Shown here one piece after another: positions 41,613 to 50,921 of a stretch of 64,000 nt of DNA. This DNA comes from Mesonia ostreae (GTDB lineage: Bacteria; Bacteroidota; Bacteroidia; Flavobacteriales; Flavobacteriaceae), in contig NZ_JAVRBG010000001.1 of NCBI RefSeq assembly GCF_031845265.1, forward strand, positions 186,001 to 250,000, given 5' to 3'. The translations under genes were made by a program, and so were the position numbers. Position 1 is the first letter of the stretch; each line of letters opens with the position of its first letter. A model generated the notes under the pieces. That model saw only the letters and a program-made list of their open reading frames with translations, searched no databases and was not told the DNA's origin.

Positions 41613-41684
41613 TTGTCATTTAGAACGCAGCTTGTGGAGTAAAAAATCTTTATTCCGAAAAAAGAATTTCTCCTACGGGAAAAT
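41613..41684. repeat. Degenerate dispersed repeat fragment
   Basis: GTCATTTAGAACGCAGCTTGTGGAG..AAATCTTTATT..AAAAGAATTTCTCCTACGGG resembles the GTCATTTCGAACG...AGAAATCT repeats common in Flavobacteriia. No second copy is present in the window to prove it. Confidence 0.35.
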
Positions 41685-41730
41685 AAAAGCTTATTATAAT
41701 TTTAATACTTTTTTAAACTACAGTCCAATT

Positions 41731-43185
41731 CTATAATAAAGGAGCCCAAAGTCTACAAAAAGATTCTTTTAAACGCATCCTAATTCCTCTTTCCTTCCAA
41801 GTATCCATATCTACAGATTCACATTCTTCTATATCCTTTTCATATATAGAAATCATCTTTTGGCTAATTTCTGCATTATAAATTAAAGCATTTACCTCAA
41901 AATTAATTTCAAAACTTCGATAATCCATATTAGAAGTTCCCACAGTAGTAAACTCTCCATCAACCACCATAGATTTGGCGTGAATCATTCCCTTACAATA
42001 ATGATACACTTTAATATCTGATTCTAAAATATCTAATATGTACGAGTTTGTCGCATATTTTGCCGCCCAAGAATCTCCTTTTTTGGGAATCAAAAGTTTT
42101 ACCTCTACACCTCTCCTACTAGCAGTTTTTAAAGCGGTTAAAATTTGATCATTAGGTATAAAATACGGAGTGGTAATATGAATACTTTTATTGGCAGAAT
42201 TTATTGCGGTAAATATTGCCTCCATAATGTGTGGCCAATTAGAATCTGGTCCACTAGCTGCAATCTGCACTGCTACTTCTCCTGAGTTTTCCATCTTCGG
42301 AAAAAAGCGATCGATGATTTTTATTTCTTGGTTGGAAACAAAATTCCAATTCAGTAAAAAATGCGATTGTAAAGACTTTATCGCATTACCCTCTATGCGA
42401 AGGTGCGTATCTCTCCAATATCCCTTTTTACAAGGGTTTACGTAATCATCAGAAATATTAACTCCGCCCACGTAACCTAAAGTGCCATCGATAATCGCAA
42501 TTTTTCGATGATCTCTATAATTTAATTTTCGAGTTAAATTAGGAAACCAAACCGGCATAAAGGGAAAAATCTCAATTCCAGCAGATTGCATTCGCTTTAC
42601 TTGTTTTCCGTTAAGAATACTTCCTACATAATCATAAATTACTCTTACCCTAATGCCTTCTTGAGCCTTTTTACATAAAATTTTTATCAATTGAAGCCCA
42701 ATACTATCTGAATTAAAAATATAATACTCCAGATGAATATGGTCTTTGGCTTGTTTTAAATCGTTAAAAAGAGATTCAAATTTTTTCTCTCCATTGAGAA
42801 GTATTTTTACATCATTTCCAAAAGTGAGCGGTTTCTTTTGGTTATTTTGAAGAAGTTTGACAATATTCACATGGCTATTTAAAAAACTATCTTCATATTT
42901 TTCTAGTTTTTGCTCTCCTAGTAAAAGCTTCTTTTCCCATCTCTTTACTCTTTTATCGTTAAACACTTTGCGACGTTTAAACATCTTATCTTTTCTATAT
43001 TCTTGTCCGAAGAAAAAATAAATCAGTAAACCTACAAAAGGGAGTACGATAAGCGATAAAATATAGGATACCGTGGTGATGGGATTTCTATTATTTAAAA
43101 TAATAAAAAACGCCGTACCAATTGCTATCACATAATTGAGGATAAGCAGACTAAAAAAAACATGATTCTGAATAAACTCTAGCAT
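41731..43185 (-). CDS. cls: Cardiolipin synthase
   Basis: 484 residues. Two N-terminal membrane helices, then two phospholipase D motifs: HRKIAIIDGTLGYVGGVN (about 230) and HAKSMVVDGEFTTVGTSN (about 405). It condenses phosphatidylglycerol molecules to cardiolipin in the inner membrane. The ATG lies one base from the stop of the upstream transglycosylase gene, so they form an operon. Confidence 0.94.
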   Translation of the reverse strand: MLEFIQNHVFFSLLILNYVIAIGTAFFIILNNRNPITTVSYILSLIVLPFVGLLIYFFFGQEYRKDKMFKRRKVFNDKRVKRWEKKLLLGEQKLEKYEDSFLNSHVNIVKLLQNNQKKPLTFGNDVKILLNGEKKFESLFNDLKQAKDHIHLEYYIFNSDSIGLQLIKILCKKAQEGIRVRVIYDYVGSILNGKQVKRMQSAGIEIFPFMPVWFPNLTRKLNYRDHRKIAIIDGTLGYVGGVNISDDYVNPCKKGYWRDTHLRIEGNAIKSLQSHFLLNWNFVSNQEIKIIDRFFPKMENSGEVAVQIAASGPDSNWPHIMEAIFTAINSANKSIHITTPYFIPNDQILTALKTASRRGVEVKLLIPKKGDSWAAKYATNSYILDILESDIKVYHYCKGMIHAKSMVVDGEFTTVGTSNMDYRSFEINFEVNALIYNAEISQKMISIYEKDIEECESVDMDTWKERGIRMRLKESFCRLWAPLL

Positions 43186-44142
43186 CTAAGGCTTATAAGT
43201 ATACGTGCCCTTTTCTGGAATCTCAATTTGATATGCCTTCCTAGATGCATTATTAAGATGAGCTTCTCTTAACCAAGGATTATGAATTTTTAAAATTTTA
43301 TAATTGATTCCAAATTCTTTCGCAAACTTACCAAAATCGCTTACCGCAGTATCCACTTTTACCTGATTTACCTGAATGGGTTCATACAAATCATCTTCCG
43401 TAAAGTTAAATCCATAATTTCCTGGATCACTCAATATTGTTTTCAAGGCTAAAATTCTAAAAACATATCTTCCAGTTTCGCTGTTTAAAAGTAGATCGTA
43501 GTAATCGTGCACATATTGGCGATCTTGTTGACGCGTAATCCCATAGTTACCAGCATTATAAGCCGCAGCTGCCAAAGTCCAACTTCCAAACTTAGCTTTA
43601 GACTCTAATAAATATTTACAAGCGGCTTCTGTAGATTTTTGAATATGGTAGCGTTCATCTACGTTTTCATTTACTTCTAAGCCGTGTTCTTTCGCAGTAG
43701 ATTTCATAATCTGCCAAAATCCGGTTGCGCCTGCTGGAGAAACAATTTGTGTAAGTCCGCTTTCTGCTACTGCTAAATATTTAAAATCATCTGGAATACC
43801 GTGTTTCTTTAAAATTGGCTCTATGATAGGAAAGTACTTTTCTGCCCTTTTAATTAAAAGCAAACCGTTAGATTGCCAGTAGGTATTTACCAACAATTCT
43901 CTATCCATACGTTCTTTAATATCTGGGTTTTCTGTTGGCACTTTTTCACCTGCAAAATTCAAATTCTCAGGAATAGCTAAAGCATAGATGTTATAATCTT
44001 TTACTGCCTTTTCAGGATCTTTTTGTTGTAAGATGTACTCTTGGGGAGCAGGAAGTTGTGTAAAAGAACTTATGGCTTGCACTCCTACTCCTGCAACGGT
44101 AACCGCGCCTATAATGGTAACTATATTTTTTATTGCTTTCAT
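43186..44142 (-). CDS. Lytic murein transglycosylase (SLT/MltD type)
   Basis: 318 residues with a Sec signal or N-terminal anchor (about 1-25). The SLT domain is at about 105-230: the catalytic Glu in LAVAESGL, then SPAGATGFWQIMKSTAKEHGLEV, DERYHIQKSTEAACKYL and AAAAYNAGNYGI. The end VYEIPEKGTYTYKP-like tail suggests a short LysM-like linker. It cleaves peptidoglycan to 1,6-anhydro-muropeptides. Followed directly by cls. Confidence 0.9.
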   Translation of the reverse strand: MKAIKNIVTIIGAVTVAGVGVQAISSFTQLPAPQEYILQQKDPEKAVKDYNIYALAIPENLNFAGEKVPTENPDIKERMDRELLVNTYWQSNGLLLIKRAEKYFPIIEPILKKHGIPDDFKYLAVAESGLTQIVSPAGATGFWQIMKSTAKEHGLEVNENVDERYHIQKSTEAACKYLLESKAKFGSWTLAAAAYNAGNYGITRQQDRQYVHDYYDLLLNSETGRYVFRILALKTILSDPGNYGFNFTEDDLYEPIQVNQVKVDTAVSDFGKFAKEFGINYKILKIHNPWLREAHLNNASRKAYQIEIPEKGTYTYKP

Positions 44143-44238
44143 TGCGTATTTTTATATGCTCTTGGAAGATTCTCAACTGCTATTTTACCAAATTTTAGTT
44201 CAAATTTTCCTTTATGATTATTTTTTTACAGTCTAACT

Positions 44239-44952
44239 TTATTTCGGTTTTACCGACTCTTTTTCTACTTTCTTCTTCTTCATTTTACCTTCCAAAATAA
44301 GTTCGGGTAAATGCTCATTAAACCACCTAAATCTATCTACCACCATAATGTGAGTTCCATTTTTAATCGTGATACAATCTTTTATATTCTTATGCGGAAA
44401 AATGATATCCTTATCTCCGTGAATATGAATCACATTAGGCAAAGTATCTTCTTGATCCCAAAACAACATTTGCTCTAAAGCCCAATCTATATAAGTTTGG
44501 TCACTTACAGATAAATATTGCTGGTACAATTGTGCTCTTTTGGTTAAATAATTTCCTACCGGCAATTTTTCTAAACCTTCTATCTTATCCACTAAACTTG
44601 TAGGTAAAATTTTGTAAAGTGCTGTTTTCTTAGCAAAACGCATAGATGTTGGCAATTCAAATTTATTCTTTACCGTAGAAATTAAAATTAATCGCTTTAC
44701 GCGGATTTGCTTACTCATCTCCTGTACAATAACTCCGCCAAAAGAAACTCCAATCAAAACAGGATTTTCATGATGGACGTCTGCTAACATTCTGGTCGTA
44801 TACTCTTTTAAACTTTCCTTAAGAATGGGAATCTTCCATTCTAACCAATGCATCTTAAATTGATTTTCGGGTAGTTTTATATGCTCAAATATACTTGGAT
44901 TCGCCGCCATTCCAGGCATAAAATAAACGTGAATCAACTTATCTTGGTTCAT
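44239..44952 (-). CDS. Alpha/beta hydrolase
   Basis: 237 residues. The nucleophile elbow is GVSFGGVI (Ser near 72), VIHIHGDKDIIFP carries the acid, and the catalytic His is in IKNGTHIMVVDRF. Cytosolic, no signal peptide. Basic tail (MKKKKVEKE). Substrate unknown. Intergenic spaces of 97 and 158 bases separate it from its neighbours. Confidence 0.85.
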   Translation of the reverse strand: MNQDKLIHVYFMPGMAANPSIFEHIKLPENQFKMHWLEWKIPILKESLKEYTTRMLADVHHENPVLIGVSFGGVIVQEMSKQIRVKRLILISTVKNKFELPTSMRFAKKTALYKILPTSLVDKIEGLEKLPVGNYLTKRAQLYQQYLSVSDQTYIDWALEQMLFWDQEDTLPNVIHIHGDKDIIFPHKNIKDCITIKNGTHIMVVDRFRWFNEHLPELILEGKMKKKKVEKESVKPK

Positions 44953-45110
44953 CTTTTAACACGGGTTTACACTAAAACGATAAAAATATAGAGTAAATTT
45001 ACAGGTAAAAATATTTGATAAATTCGGTTTTACCACAAATAAAAGGTTAAAACTAAATCAATTTTATTTTTACTTCACCCCATTTCAATATAGAACCTAA
45101 TTTACCTATT

Positions 45111-45410
45111 ATGGAAACCATCGAAGTTAAAGACAATGAATTTTTACGACAGTTTGAAAGCCTCGTGGAAGAAGAGTTAATCACCCTCGAATATTCCAAA
45201 CAAGAAAGAAAAATTTTCTTATCTAAAATACAGATTTCTGACGAAAAAAGAGAAAACGGTACTCTAGAAAAATTTTTAACGGCCGTTTTTGACCATATAG
45301 AAGAAGCGAGCCGCATTCGAGTTGTACCTACCAGTAAAGAGGTGGTTAAGTTTTTTAGAGCCAACAAATCTAAATATTCAGATTTGCTTCCTATTGGAAT
45401 GAATATTTAA
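45111..45410 (+). CDS. Small GNAT-like protein (COG2388-type)
   Basis: 99 residues. LEYSKQERKIFLSKIQISDEKRENGTLEKFLTAVFDHIEEASRIRVVPTSKEVVKFFRANKSKYSDLLPIGMNI follows the strand order of the short acetyltransferase family but the acetyl-CoA loop is less conserved than in the gene at 33974. A conserved small protein in Flavobacteriia. It converges with mtaB and overlaps its 3' end by four bases. Confidence 0.62.
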   Translation: METIEVKDNEFLRQFESLVEEELITLEYSKQERKIFLSKIQISDEKRENGTLEKFLTAVFDHIEEASRIRVVPTSKEVVKFFRANKSKYSDLLPIGMNI

Positions 45411-46741
45411 GCCATCACTTTTTCTTTAGCAAACTCAAAACGTACCAATCCATCTTCATCAATTTCCGTTAAGGTAACTTGATACAAGGTATTTACATAA
45501 GATGGATCCCAAGGCATTTTTACTTTTACGTAGTTTTCCGTAAAGCCGTGAATATACCCTTCCTTATTTTCACCTTCAAAAAGTACTTCTAAGGTATTTC
45601 CTAGCTGACTTTCATAAAATGCCCGACGTTTTTTAGCGGAAAGACCTCGCAACATTTTGCTTCTCTTCTTTCTCACTTTAAGCGGAACAGCATTTTCCAT
45701 TTCGGCTGCAGGCGTATTATCTCTTTCAGAATAGGTGAAAACGTGCAAGTATGAAATATCGAGCTCGTTTAAGAAGTTATAGGTTTCTAAAAAAAATTCA
45801 TCTGTTTCTCCCGGAAAGCCAACAATCACGTCTACCCCAATACAAGCATTTGGCATCACGCGCTTAATTTGCGTTACGCGATCTACGTACAAACCGCTCA
45901 TATAACGACGTTTCATCTTTTTGAGTAATTCATCGCTTCCGCTTTGCAACGGAATATGAAAATGCGGCACAAACGCATTGCTTTGCGCTACAAAATCTAT
46001 AGTTTCATTTTTTAACAAATTAGGCTCAATAGAAGAAATACGCAATCTTTCAATTCCCTCCACCTCATCTAGAGCTTTTACCAAATCTAAAAATGTATGT
46101 TCGTGGCGTTTGTTGCCAAACTCTCCTTTTCCATAATCTCCAATATTTACACCGGTGAGCACAATTTCTTTAATATTTTGCTCAGAGATTTCTTTAGCAT
46201 TTTGAAGCACATTCTCTAAAGTGTCACTTCTAGAAATACCTCTGGCCAACGGAATAGTACAATAGGTACATTTATAATCACAGCCGTCTTGCACCTTTAA
46301 AAAGGCACGCGTACGATCTCCAATACTGTAAGAACCCACATAAAAGTCGGCTTCATCAATTTCACAGGAATGCACTTCTCCCATGTCGTTTTTAGTAAGA
46401 TCGTTCAGGTAATCGGTGATTTTAAACTTTTCGGTAGCGCCGAGTACTAAATCTACGCCGTCTACATCTGCTAATTCTTCTGGCTTTAATTGGGCATAAC
46501 ATCCAATAGCTACTACAAAGGCATCGGCATTTACTTTTTGAGCTTGCTTTACGATGGTTTTAAAACGCTTATCGGCATTTTCGGTAACGCTACACGTATT
46601 GATCACATAAATATCTGCCCTCTCTGTAAATTCTACTTTAGAAAAACCTTCATTTTTAAAAGTTCTGGAAATCGTAGAAGTTTCAGAAAAATTTAATTTA
46701 CAACCTAAGGTGTAAAAAGCCACTTTTTTATTTTCGTGCAT
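45407..46741 (-). CDS. mtaB: tRNA t6A37 methylthiotransferase MtaB
   Basis: 444 residues. Radical-SAM enzyme adding a methylthio group to N6-threonylcarbamoyladenosine 37 in tRNA. The N-terminal UPF0004 domain has cysteines in YTLGCKLN, TCSVT and GCYAQ (second Fe-S cluster), the radical SAM motif is in QDGCDYKCTYCTIPLARG (about 145), and a TRAM domain closes the protein. The start is one of two adjacent ATGs. A perfect -33/-7 promoter lies about 175 bases upstream, giving a long 5' UTR. Confidence 0.94.
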   Translation of the reverse strand: MHENKKVAFYTLGCKLNFSETSTISRTFKNEGFSKVEFTERADIYVINTCSVTENADKRFKTIVKQAQKVNADAFVVAIGCYAQLKPEELADVDGVDLVLGATEKFKITDYLNDLTKNDMGEVHSCEIDEADFYVGSYSIGDRTRAFLKVQDGCDYKCTYCTIPLARGISRSDTLENVLQNAKEISEQNIKEIVLTGVNIGDYGKGEFGNKRHEHTFLDLVKALDEVEGIERLRISSIEPNLLKNETIDFVAQSNAFVPHFHIPLQSGSDELLKKMKRRYMSGLYVDRVTQIKRVMPNACIGVDVIVGFPGETDEFFLETYNFLNELDISYLHVFTYSERDNTPAAEMENAVPLKVRKKRSKMLRGLSAKKRRAFYESQLGNTLEVLFEGENKEGYIHGFTENYVKVKMPWDPSYVNTLYQVTLTEIDEDGLVRFEFAKEKVMA

Positions 46742-46914
46742 CATAAAGCTCTTTCGTAATCTTTTAGTAATATTGCTTTTAAAGTAAAATCCTAAAATGT
46801 AAAGGAAATTTTTCCGCCAAACGGAAAGAGTTCAAACTTCCTTTCAAACATTTATCAAAGGAGTCTTCATCTTTGGTTTACATACCAACTTCTGAATTAC
46901 TTTAAAAATGCGTG

Positions 46915-46946
46915 CAAATATACGACCTTAAATTTTTATACTCAAA
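46915..46946 (-). promoter_or_regulatory. Promoter of mtaB
   Basis: On the minus strand TTTG (46946-46943), a 20-base spacer, then TATATTTG (46922-46915): a textbook Bacteroidetes promoter. The transcript would begin about 165 bases before the mtaB start. The UTR contains a TTTCCG..CGGAAA hairpin near 46810-46828. Confidence 0.75.
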
Positions 46947-48563
46947 TTGAATAGAATTGCTTGCTTCATAAAAACCAACTATTTAGCCTTATTATTTCTA
47001 ATGATGCTTTTCACCTCTTGTGAAAATACCTCAACTGCCAAAAAAGACCATTTGGTTTTTAGGTATAATGAGCACGCCAACATTACTTCTCTAGATCCTG
47101 TTTTTGCCAAAGACCAGCGTAATATTTGGGCTTGTAACCAACTCTACAATAGTTTAATTCAGTTAGATGACGAACTCAATACGCAACCTGATATTGCTAA
47201 ATCTTGGGAGGTTTCTAAGGATGCAAAAACCTACACTTTTCATTTAAGAAAAGATGTTTATTTTCATGAACACCAAATTTTCGGAACCAAAAAAACGAGG
47301 AAAGTAACTGCTAAAGATGTGGTATATAGTCTTGAGCGCTTAACCGATTCTAAAATTGCTTCTCCCGGAAGTTGGGTTATGCAACAAGTAAAAAACATTT
47401 CTGCCAAAAATGACTCCACGCTTGTCGTCGAATTAAATCAAGCATTTCCTGCTTTTTTAGGTTTACTTTCTATGAAATATGCCAGCATTATTCCTACGGA
47501 AATGGAAGAACTCGATTTTAGAAAAAATCCTATTGGCACGGGACCTTTTCATTTTAAACGCTGGGAAGCCAATGAAAAATTAGTCTTTAGAAAAAATGAT
47601 CTTTATTTTGAAAAAGATAAAAATGGCAAGGCGCTTCCTTACCTCGAAGCTGTTGCCATTACTTTTTTACCCGACAAGCAAAGTGAATTTTTACAATTTG
47701 CTCAAGGAAAAATAGATTTTCTTAGCGGATTAGATCCTTCCTATAAAGATGAATTATTAAATGCAAAAGGAGAATTACAACCCAAGTATCAACAGCGCAT
47801 TCAAATGTTACGCGCGCCTTATTTAAACACCGAATATTTAGGGCTCTATCTAGATTACCCTTCTGCGGAGTTAAATTCTCAAAAGTTGCGTCAGGCTATC
47901 AATTATGGTTTTGACAGAAATACGATGATCACTTATTTAAGAAACGGAATTGGCACTCCAGCTACTTCAGGATTTATCCCCAAAGGCTTGCCTGGATTTT
48001 TAGATTCTACGTATTACGAATACAATCCGCAGAAAGCGAAGGCACTTATCGAGGCATTTAAAAAAGAGACAGGAGAACAACATCCTAAAATAAGCATTAG
48101 CACCAATGCTTCATATTTAGATTTGTGCGAATACATTCAGCGGGAGTTACAAAAAGTAGGTTTGCAAGTAGAAATCGATGTGATGCCTCCTTCCACTTTA
48201 CGTCAACAACGCTCGGCAGGAAAATTAGCTGCTTTTCGTGCCAGTTGGATCGCCGATTACCCCGACGCAGAAAACTACCTTTCCTTATTTTATAGTGAAA
48301 ATTTTTCTCCGCAAGGTCCTAACTACACTCACTTTTCTTCTGAAACTTACGACGAAATCTACCGCCAAGCTTTAGAATTGGGAAACTTGGAACAAAGGAT
48401 TCCGCTTTATCAGCAAATGGACTCTATTATGATGACTCAAGCAGCAGTAGTTCCTTTGTATTATGATGAAGTAATTCGGTTTACGCAAAATGATGTGGAA
48501 GGTCTAGGAATTAATCCCATCAATTTATTAGATTTAAAACGGGTAAAAAAATTGAAGGAGTGA
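46947..48563 (+). CDS. Peptide/nickel ABC transporter substrate-binding lipoprotein (family 5)
   Basis: 538 residues starting at TTG 46947 (no ATG until residue 19). The signal MNRIACFIKTNYLALLFLMMLFTSC has a lipobox Cys at 25. The SBP_bac_5 fold is evident: SLDPVFAKDQRNIWACNQLYNSLIQLDDEL, PIGTGPFHFKRWEANEKLVFRKN, LRQAINYGFDRNTMI. It should bind oligopeptides in the periplasm. A permease gene (62543) is in this window 14 kb away. Confidence 0.9.
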   Translation: MNRIACFIKTNYLALLFLMMLFTSCENTSTAKKDHLVFRYNEHANITSLDPVFAKDQRNIWACNQLYNSLIQLDDELNTQPDIAKSWEVSKDAKTYTFHLRKDVYFHEHQIFGTKKTRKVTAKDVVYSLERLTDSKIASPGSWVMQQVKNISAKNDSTLVVELNQAFPAFLGLLSMKYASIIPTEMEELDFRKNPIGTGPFHFKRWEANEKLVFRKNDLYFEKDKNGKALPYLEAVAITFLPDKQSEFLQFAQGKIDFLSGLDPSYKDELLNAKGELQPKYQQRIQMLRAPYLNTEYLGLYLDYPSAELNSQKLRQAINYGFDRNTMITYLRNGIGTPATSGFIPKGLPGFLDSTYYEYNPQKAKALIEAFKKETGEQHPKISISTNASYLDLCEYIQRELQKVGLQVEIDVMPPSTLRQQRSAGKLAAFRASWIADYPDAENYLSLFYSENFSPQGPNYTHFSSETYDEIYRQALELGNLEQRIPLYQQMDSIMMTQAAVVPLYYDEVIRFTQNDVEGLGINPINLLDLKRVKKLKE

Positions 48564-48608
48564 GAATCCTAAATTTCTCTACGTATCTTTACAAAAAAAT
48601 TACCTGAA

Positions 48609-49403
48609 ATGAGTCGTCGTATAGAATTGAGAAACGTAAATGTTACGCGCTACATCACGCCTTTACGGGAAGGAGGATCGCTGCCCGCGGTAGCTGATGC
48701 CGATGACGGATTTAAATATGTGATTAAATTTAAAGGTGCTGGTCACGGTGTAAAAGCTTTGATTGCCGAATTGATTGGCGGCGAAATTGCAAGAAAATTA
48801 GGTTTTAAAGTTCCAGAATTGGTCTATGCACATCTAGACGAAGCTTTTGGAAGAACCGAAGCCGATGAAGAAATTCAGGATTTATTAAAAGGAAGTCAGG
48901 GTTTAAATTTAGGCTTACACTTTTTAACGGGCGCCATCAATTTTGATCCTGTAGTCACTACAGTAGATGCCCAACTAGCCTCAGAGATTGTATGGCTAGA
49001 TGCATTTATCACTAACATAGATCGTACGTTTAGAAACACCAATATGCTTATTTGGAATAAGGAGGTTTGGCTTATAGATCACGGTGCCGCCTTATATTTT
49101 CATCATTCTTGGACCAATTGGGAGAAGAGCGCTCAAAGCGTTTTTCCTTATATTAAAGATCACGTTTTATTGCCTCAAGCCAGTCTTTTAGCCGAAGCAG
49201 ATCATAAATTAAAGCAATTACTGAGTCCAGATGTATTGCAGAAGATTGTCAACCTAATCCCTAAAGAATGGTTAACTTGGGAAGGTACTCCAGAAACCTC
49301 AGAAGAGATTAGGAACGTTTACTATAAGTTTTTAACGACCCGCTTAACCTATTCTAATTTATTTTTAAAAGAAGCACAGCATGCAAGGGAAACACTTATA
49401 TGA
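48609..49403 (+). CDS. HipA-like kinase-fold protein
   Basis: 264 residues. The compact HipA/PI3K-like fold shows FKYVIKFKGAGHGVKALIAELIGGEIARKLGF (nucleotide loop and lysine), the catalytic loop IVWLDAFITNIDRTFRNTNML and the metal-binding WLIDHGAALYF (equivalent to DFG). The N-terminal HipA domain is absent and there is no HipB-like gene. The partner DUF3037 overlaps its end by 23 bases. Similar proteins are often mislabelled as aminotransferase class I. Substrate unknown; kinase activity is inferred from motifs. Confidence 0.8.
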   Translation: MSRRIELRNVNVTRYITPLREGGSLPAVADADDGFKYVIKFKGAGHGVKALIAELIGGEIARKLGFKVPELVYAHLDEAFGRTEADEEIQDLLKGSQGLNLGLHFLTGAINFDPVVTTVDAQLASEIVWLDAFITNIDRTFRNTNMLIWNKEVWLIDHGAALYFHHSWTNWEKSAQSVFPYIKDHVLLPQASLLAEADHKLKQLLSPDVLQKIVNLIPKEWLTWEGTPETSEEIRNVYYKFLTTRLTYSNLFLKEAQHARETLI

Positions 49404-49764
49404 ATATACCATCGTTAGGATTGTACCCAAAGTAGAACGTGAGGAGTTCTTTAATGTTGGGATTATCTTATATGCTAAACAAAGCAAGTTTATTGATATG
49501 CGCTATCATTTAAATCCTCAAAAACTAAACGCATTTTGTCCTGATCTAGATCTAGAGCAAATCAAAAAAAACTTAGAAGCTTTTAGAGCGATAAGTTTAG
49601 GTCAAAAAGAGGCTGGTCGTATTGCCGAAATGGATATGGCTTCGCGTTTTAGATGGCTTACCGCGACTCGTAGCTCTGTGATACAAACCTCCAAAACACA
49701 TCCTGGCTTTAGCGATTCTCTCCCCGAAACGGTGCAATGTCTTTTCAACGAATTGGTATTATAA
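49381..49764 (+). CDS. DUF3037 protein
   Basis: 127 residues, MQGKHLYEYTIVRIVPKVEREEFFNVGIILYAKQSKFI..., the standard DUF3037 start. No known catalytic motifs. It overlaps the HipA-like kinase by 23 bases, an arrangement that points to a two-gene module. Function unknown; it could be a partner or target of the kinase. Confidence 0.85.
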   Translation: MQGKHLYEYTIVRIVPKVEREEFFNVGIILYAKQSKFIDMRYHLNPQKLNAFCPDLDLEQIKKNLEAFRAISLGQKEAGRIAEMDMASRFRWLTATRSSVIQTSKTHPGFSDSLPETVQCLFNELVL

Positions 49765-49778
49765 CATCAGTATTTTTT

Positions 49779-49866
49779 GCGTTAGGGATTGCAATGGAAA
49801 TCCTTTTTCTTTCTTTTTGAAAGAAAAAGATTGTAGTGTAAAGCCCGACCCGCTAGGGTAACGCCC
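49779..49866 (-). repeat. Dispersed GGGCGTT...AACGC repeat, copy 2
   Basis: 88 bp, reverse complement of the family seen at 11585-11659. Starts GCGTTAGGGATTGCAATGG and ends AGGGTAACGCCC on the plus strand. Perfect internal hairpin CTTTTTCTTTC/GAAAGAAAAAG. Located between convergent genes. Confidence 0.8.
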
Positions 49867-49877
49867 ATATAAAAAAA

Positions 49878-50921
49878 CTATCTTTTAATTCCCATTTTGT
49901 TGATCCAGCGCACATAATCTTGGCGGTTATTATTGTGCTGCCTTAACGTCTTGGCGAACTTATGATAACCAGGATTTTCTGGATTTGCCACAAAATAAAA
50001 GTAATCGTGGTTTTCGTTTTGCAGCACCGCATCGATGGATGAAATATCTGGCATCGCAATAGGCCCAGGCGGTAACTCTCTGTTTCTATAGGTGTTATAA
50101 GGGGATTCTATCTCTAAATCTTTGTATAAAACACGTTTAATTACGGTATCAAAATCATTGTTTGCTTTTTTAACAGCATAGATTACCGTTGGGTCAGCGT
50201 CTAATTTCCAACCATTTTTGTGTCGGTTCATATAAACTCCCGCCACTCTTTTTCTTTCATCTACTTTGGCAGTTTCCTTTTGCACAATAGAAGCGACTAC
50301 GCTTACTTCCTTAGGATTCAGATTTATTTTTTTGGCTTGCTCTAAACGAGAAGTATTCCAAAAGCGATGATATTCTTTAAGCATTCTTGCTCTAAACGCT
50401 TCTGCGGAAGTGTTCCAATACAATTCATATTGGTTGGGAATGTACATAGAAAGTGCAGTCTCTGCCGAAAAATCGTTTTCCTTTAAAAAAGTAGCATCTT
50501 GCATTACGGTGAGTAAACTTAGACTGTCGGGTTCTATTTGTTGCGCCACTCTTCCTGCCAAATTCTCTAAGCGCTCTTGGTTATTAAAAATCACAGAAAC
50601 CGGTTCATTTTTACTTCTAAGCGTATTGATGATCTCATTATTATTCATTCCTTTTTTAAGAATAAATCTTCCTGCTTTTAAATGAGAAACATATCCTTTT
50701 CGCTTTGCCACCTGATCAAAATCACTTAAATCTTTTACCAAAGGTTTTAATTCTTCTAAAACGTCTTGGTAAGAATCCTCACTAGACACATATACTGAGG
50801 CTTCTTGCTCAGAAAATTGAGTATTGGGAGAAAAGATGGTGTTATAAATAAAATAACTAAAAATAGCGATCACTACCACTCCTAAAATAACGATTATTAC
50901 TAATATTTTTTTAATATACAT
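49878..50921 (-). CDS. mltG: Endolytic murein transglycosylase MltG
   Basis: 347 residues with one N-terminal membrane helix. YceG domain: LSMYIPNQYELYWNTSAEAFRARM, catalytic Glu in SVVASIVQKETAKVDERKRVAGVYMNR (about 215), LDADPTVIYAV, SPYNTYRNRELPPGPIAMPDISSIDAVLQ. It cuts nascent peptidoglycan strands. It overlaps the upstream GNAT gene by 11 bases. Confidence 0.94.
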   Translation of the reverse strand: MYIKKILVIIVILGVVVIAIFSYFIYNTIFSPNTQFSEQEASVYVSSEDSYQDVLEELKPLVKDLSDFDQVAKRKGYVSHLKAGRFILKKGMNNNEIINTLRSKNEPVSVIFNNQERLENLAGRVAQQIEPDSLSLLTVMQDATFLKENDFSAETALSMYIPNQYELYWNTSAEAFRARMLKEYHRFWNTSRLEQAKKINLNPKEVSVVASIVQKETAKVDERKRVAGVYMNRHKNGWKLDADPTVIYAVKKANNDFDTVIKRVLYKDLEIESPYNTYRNRELPPGPIAMPDISSIDAVLQNENHDYFYFVANPENPGYHKFAKTLRQHNNNRQDYVRWINKMGIKR

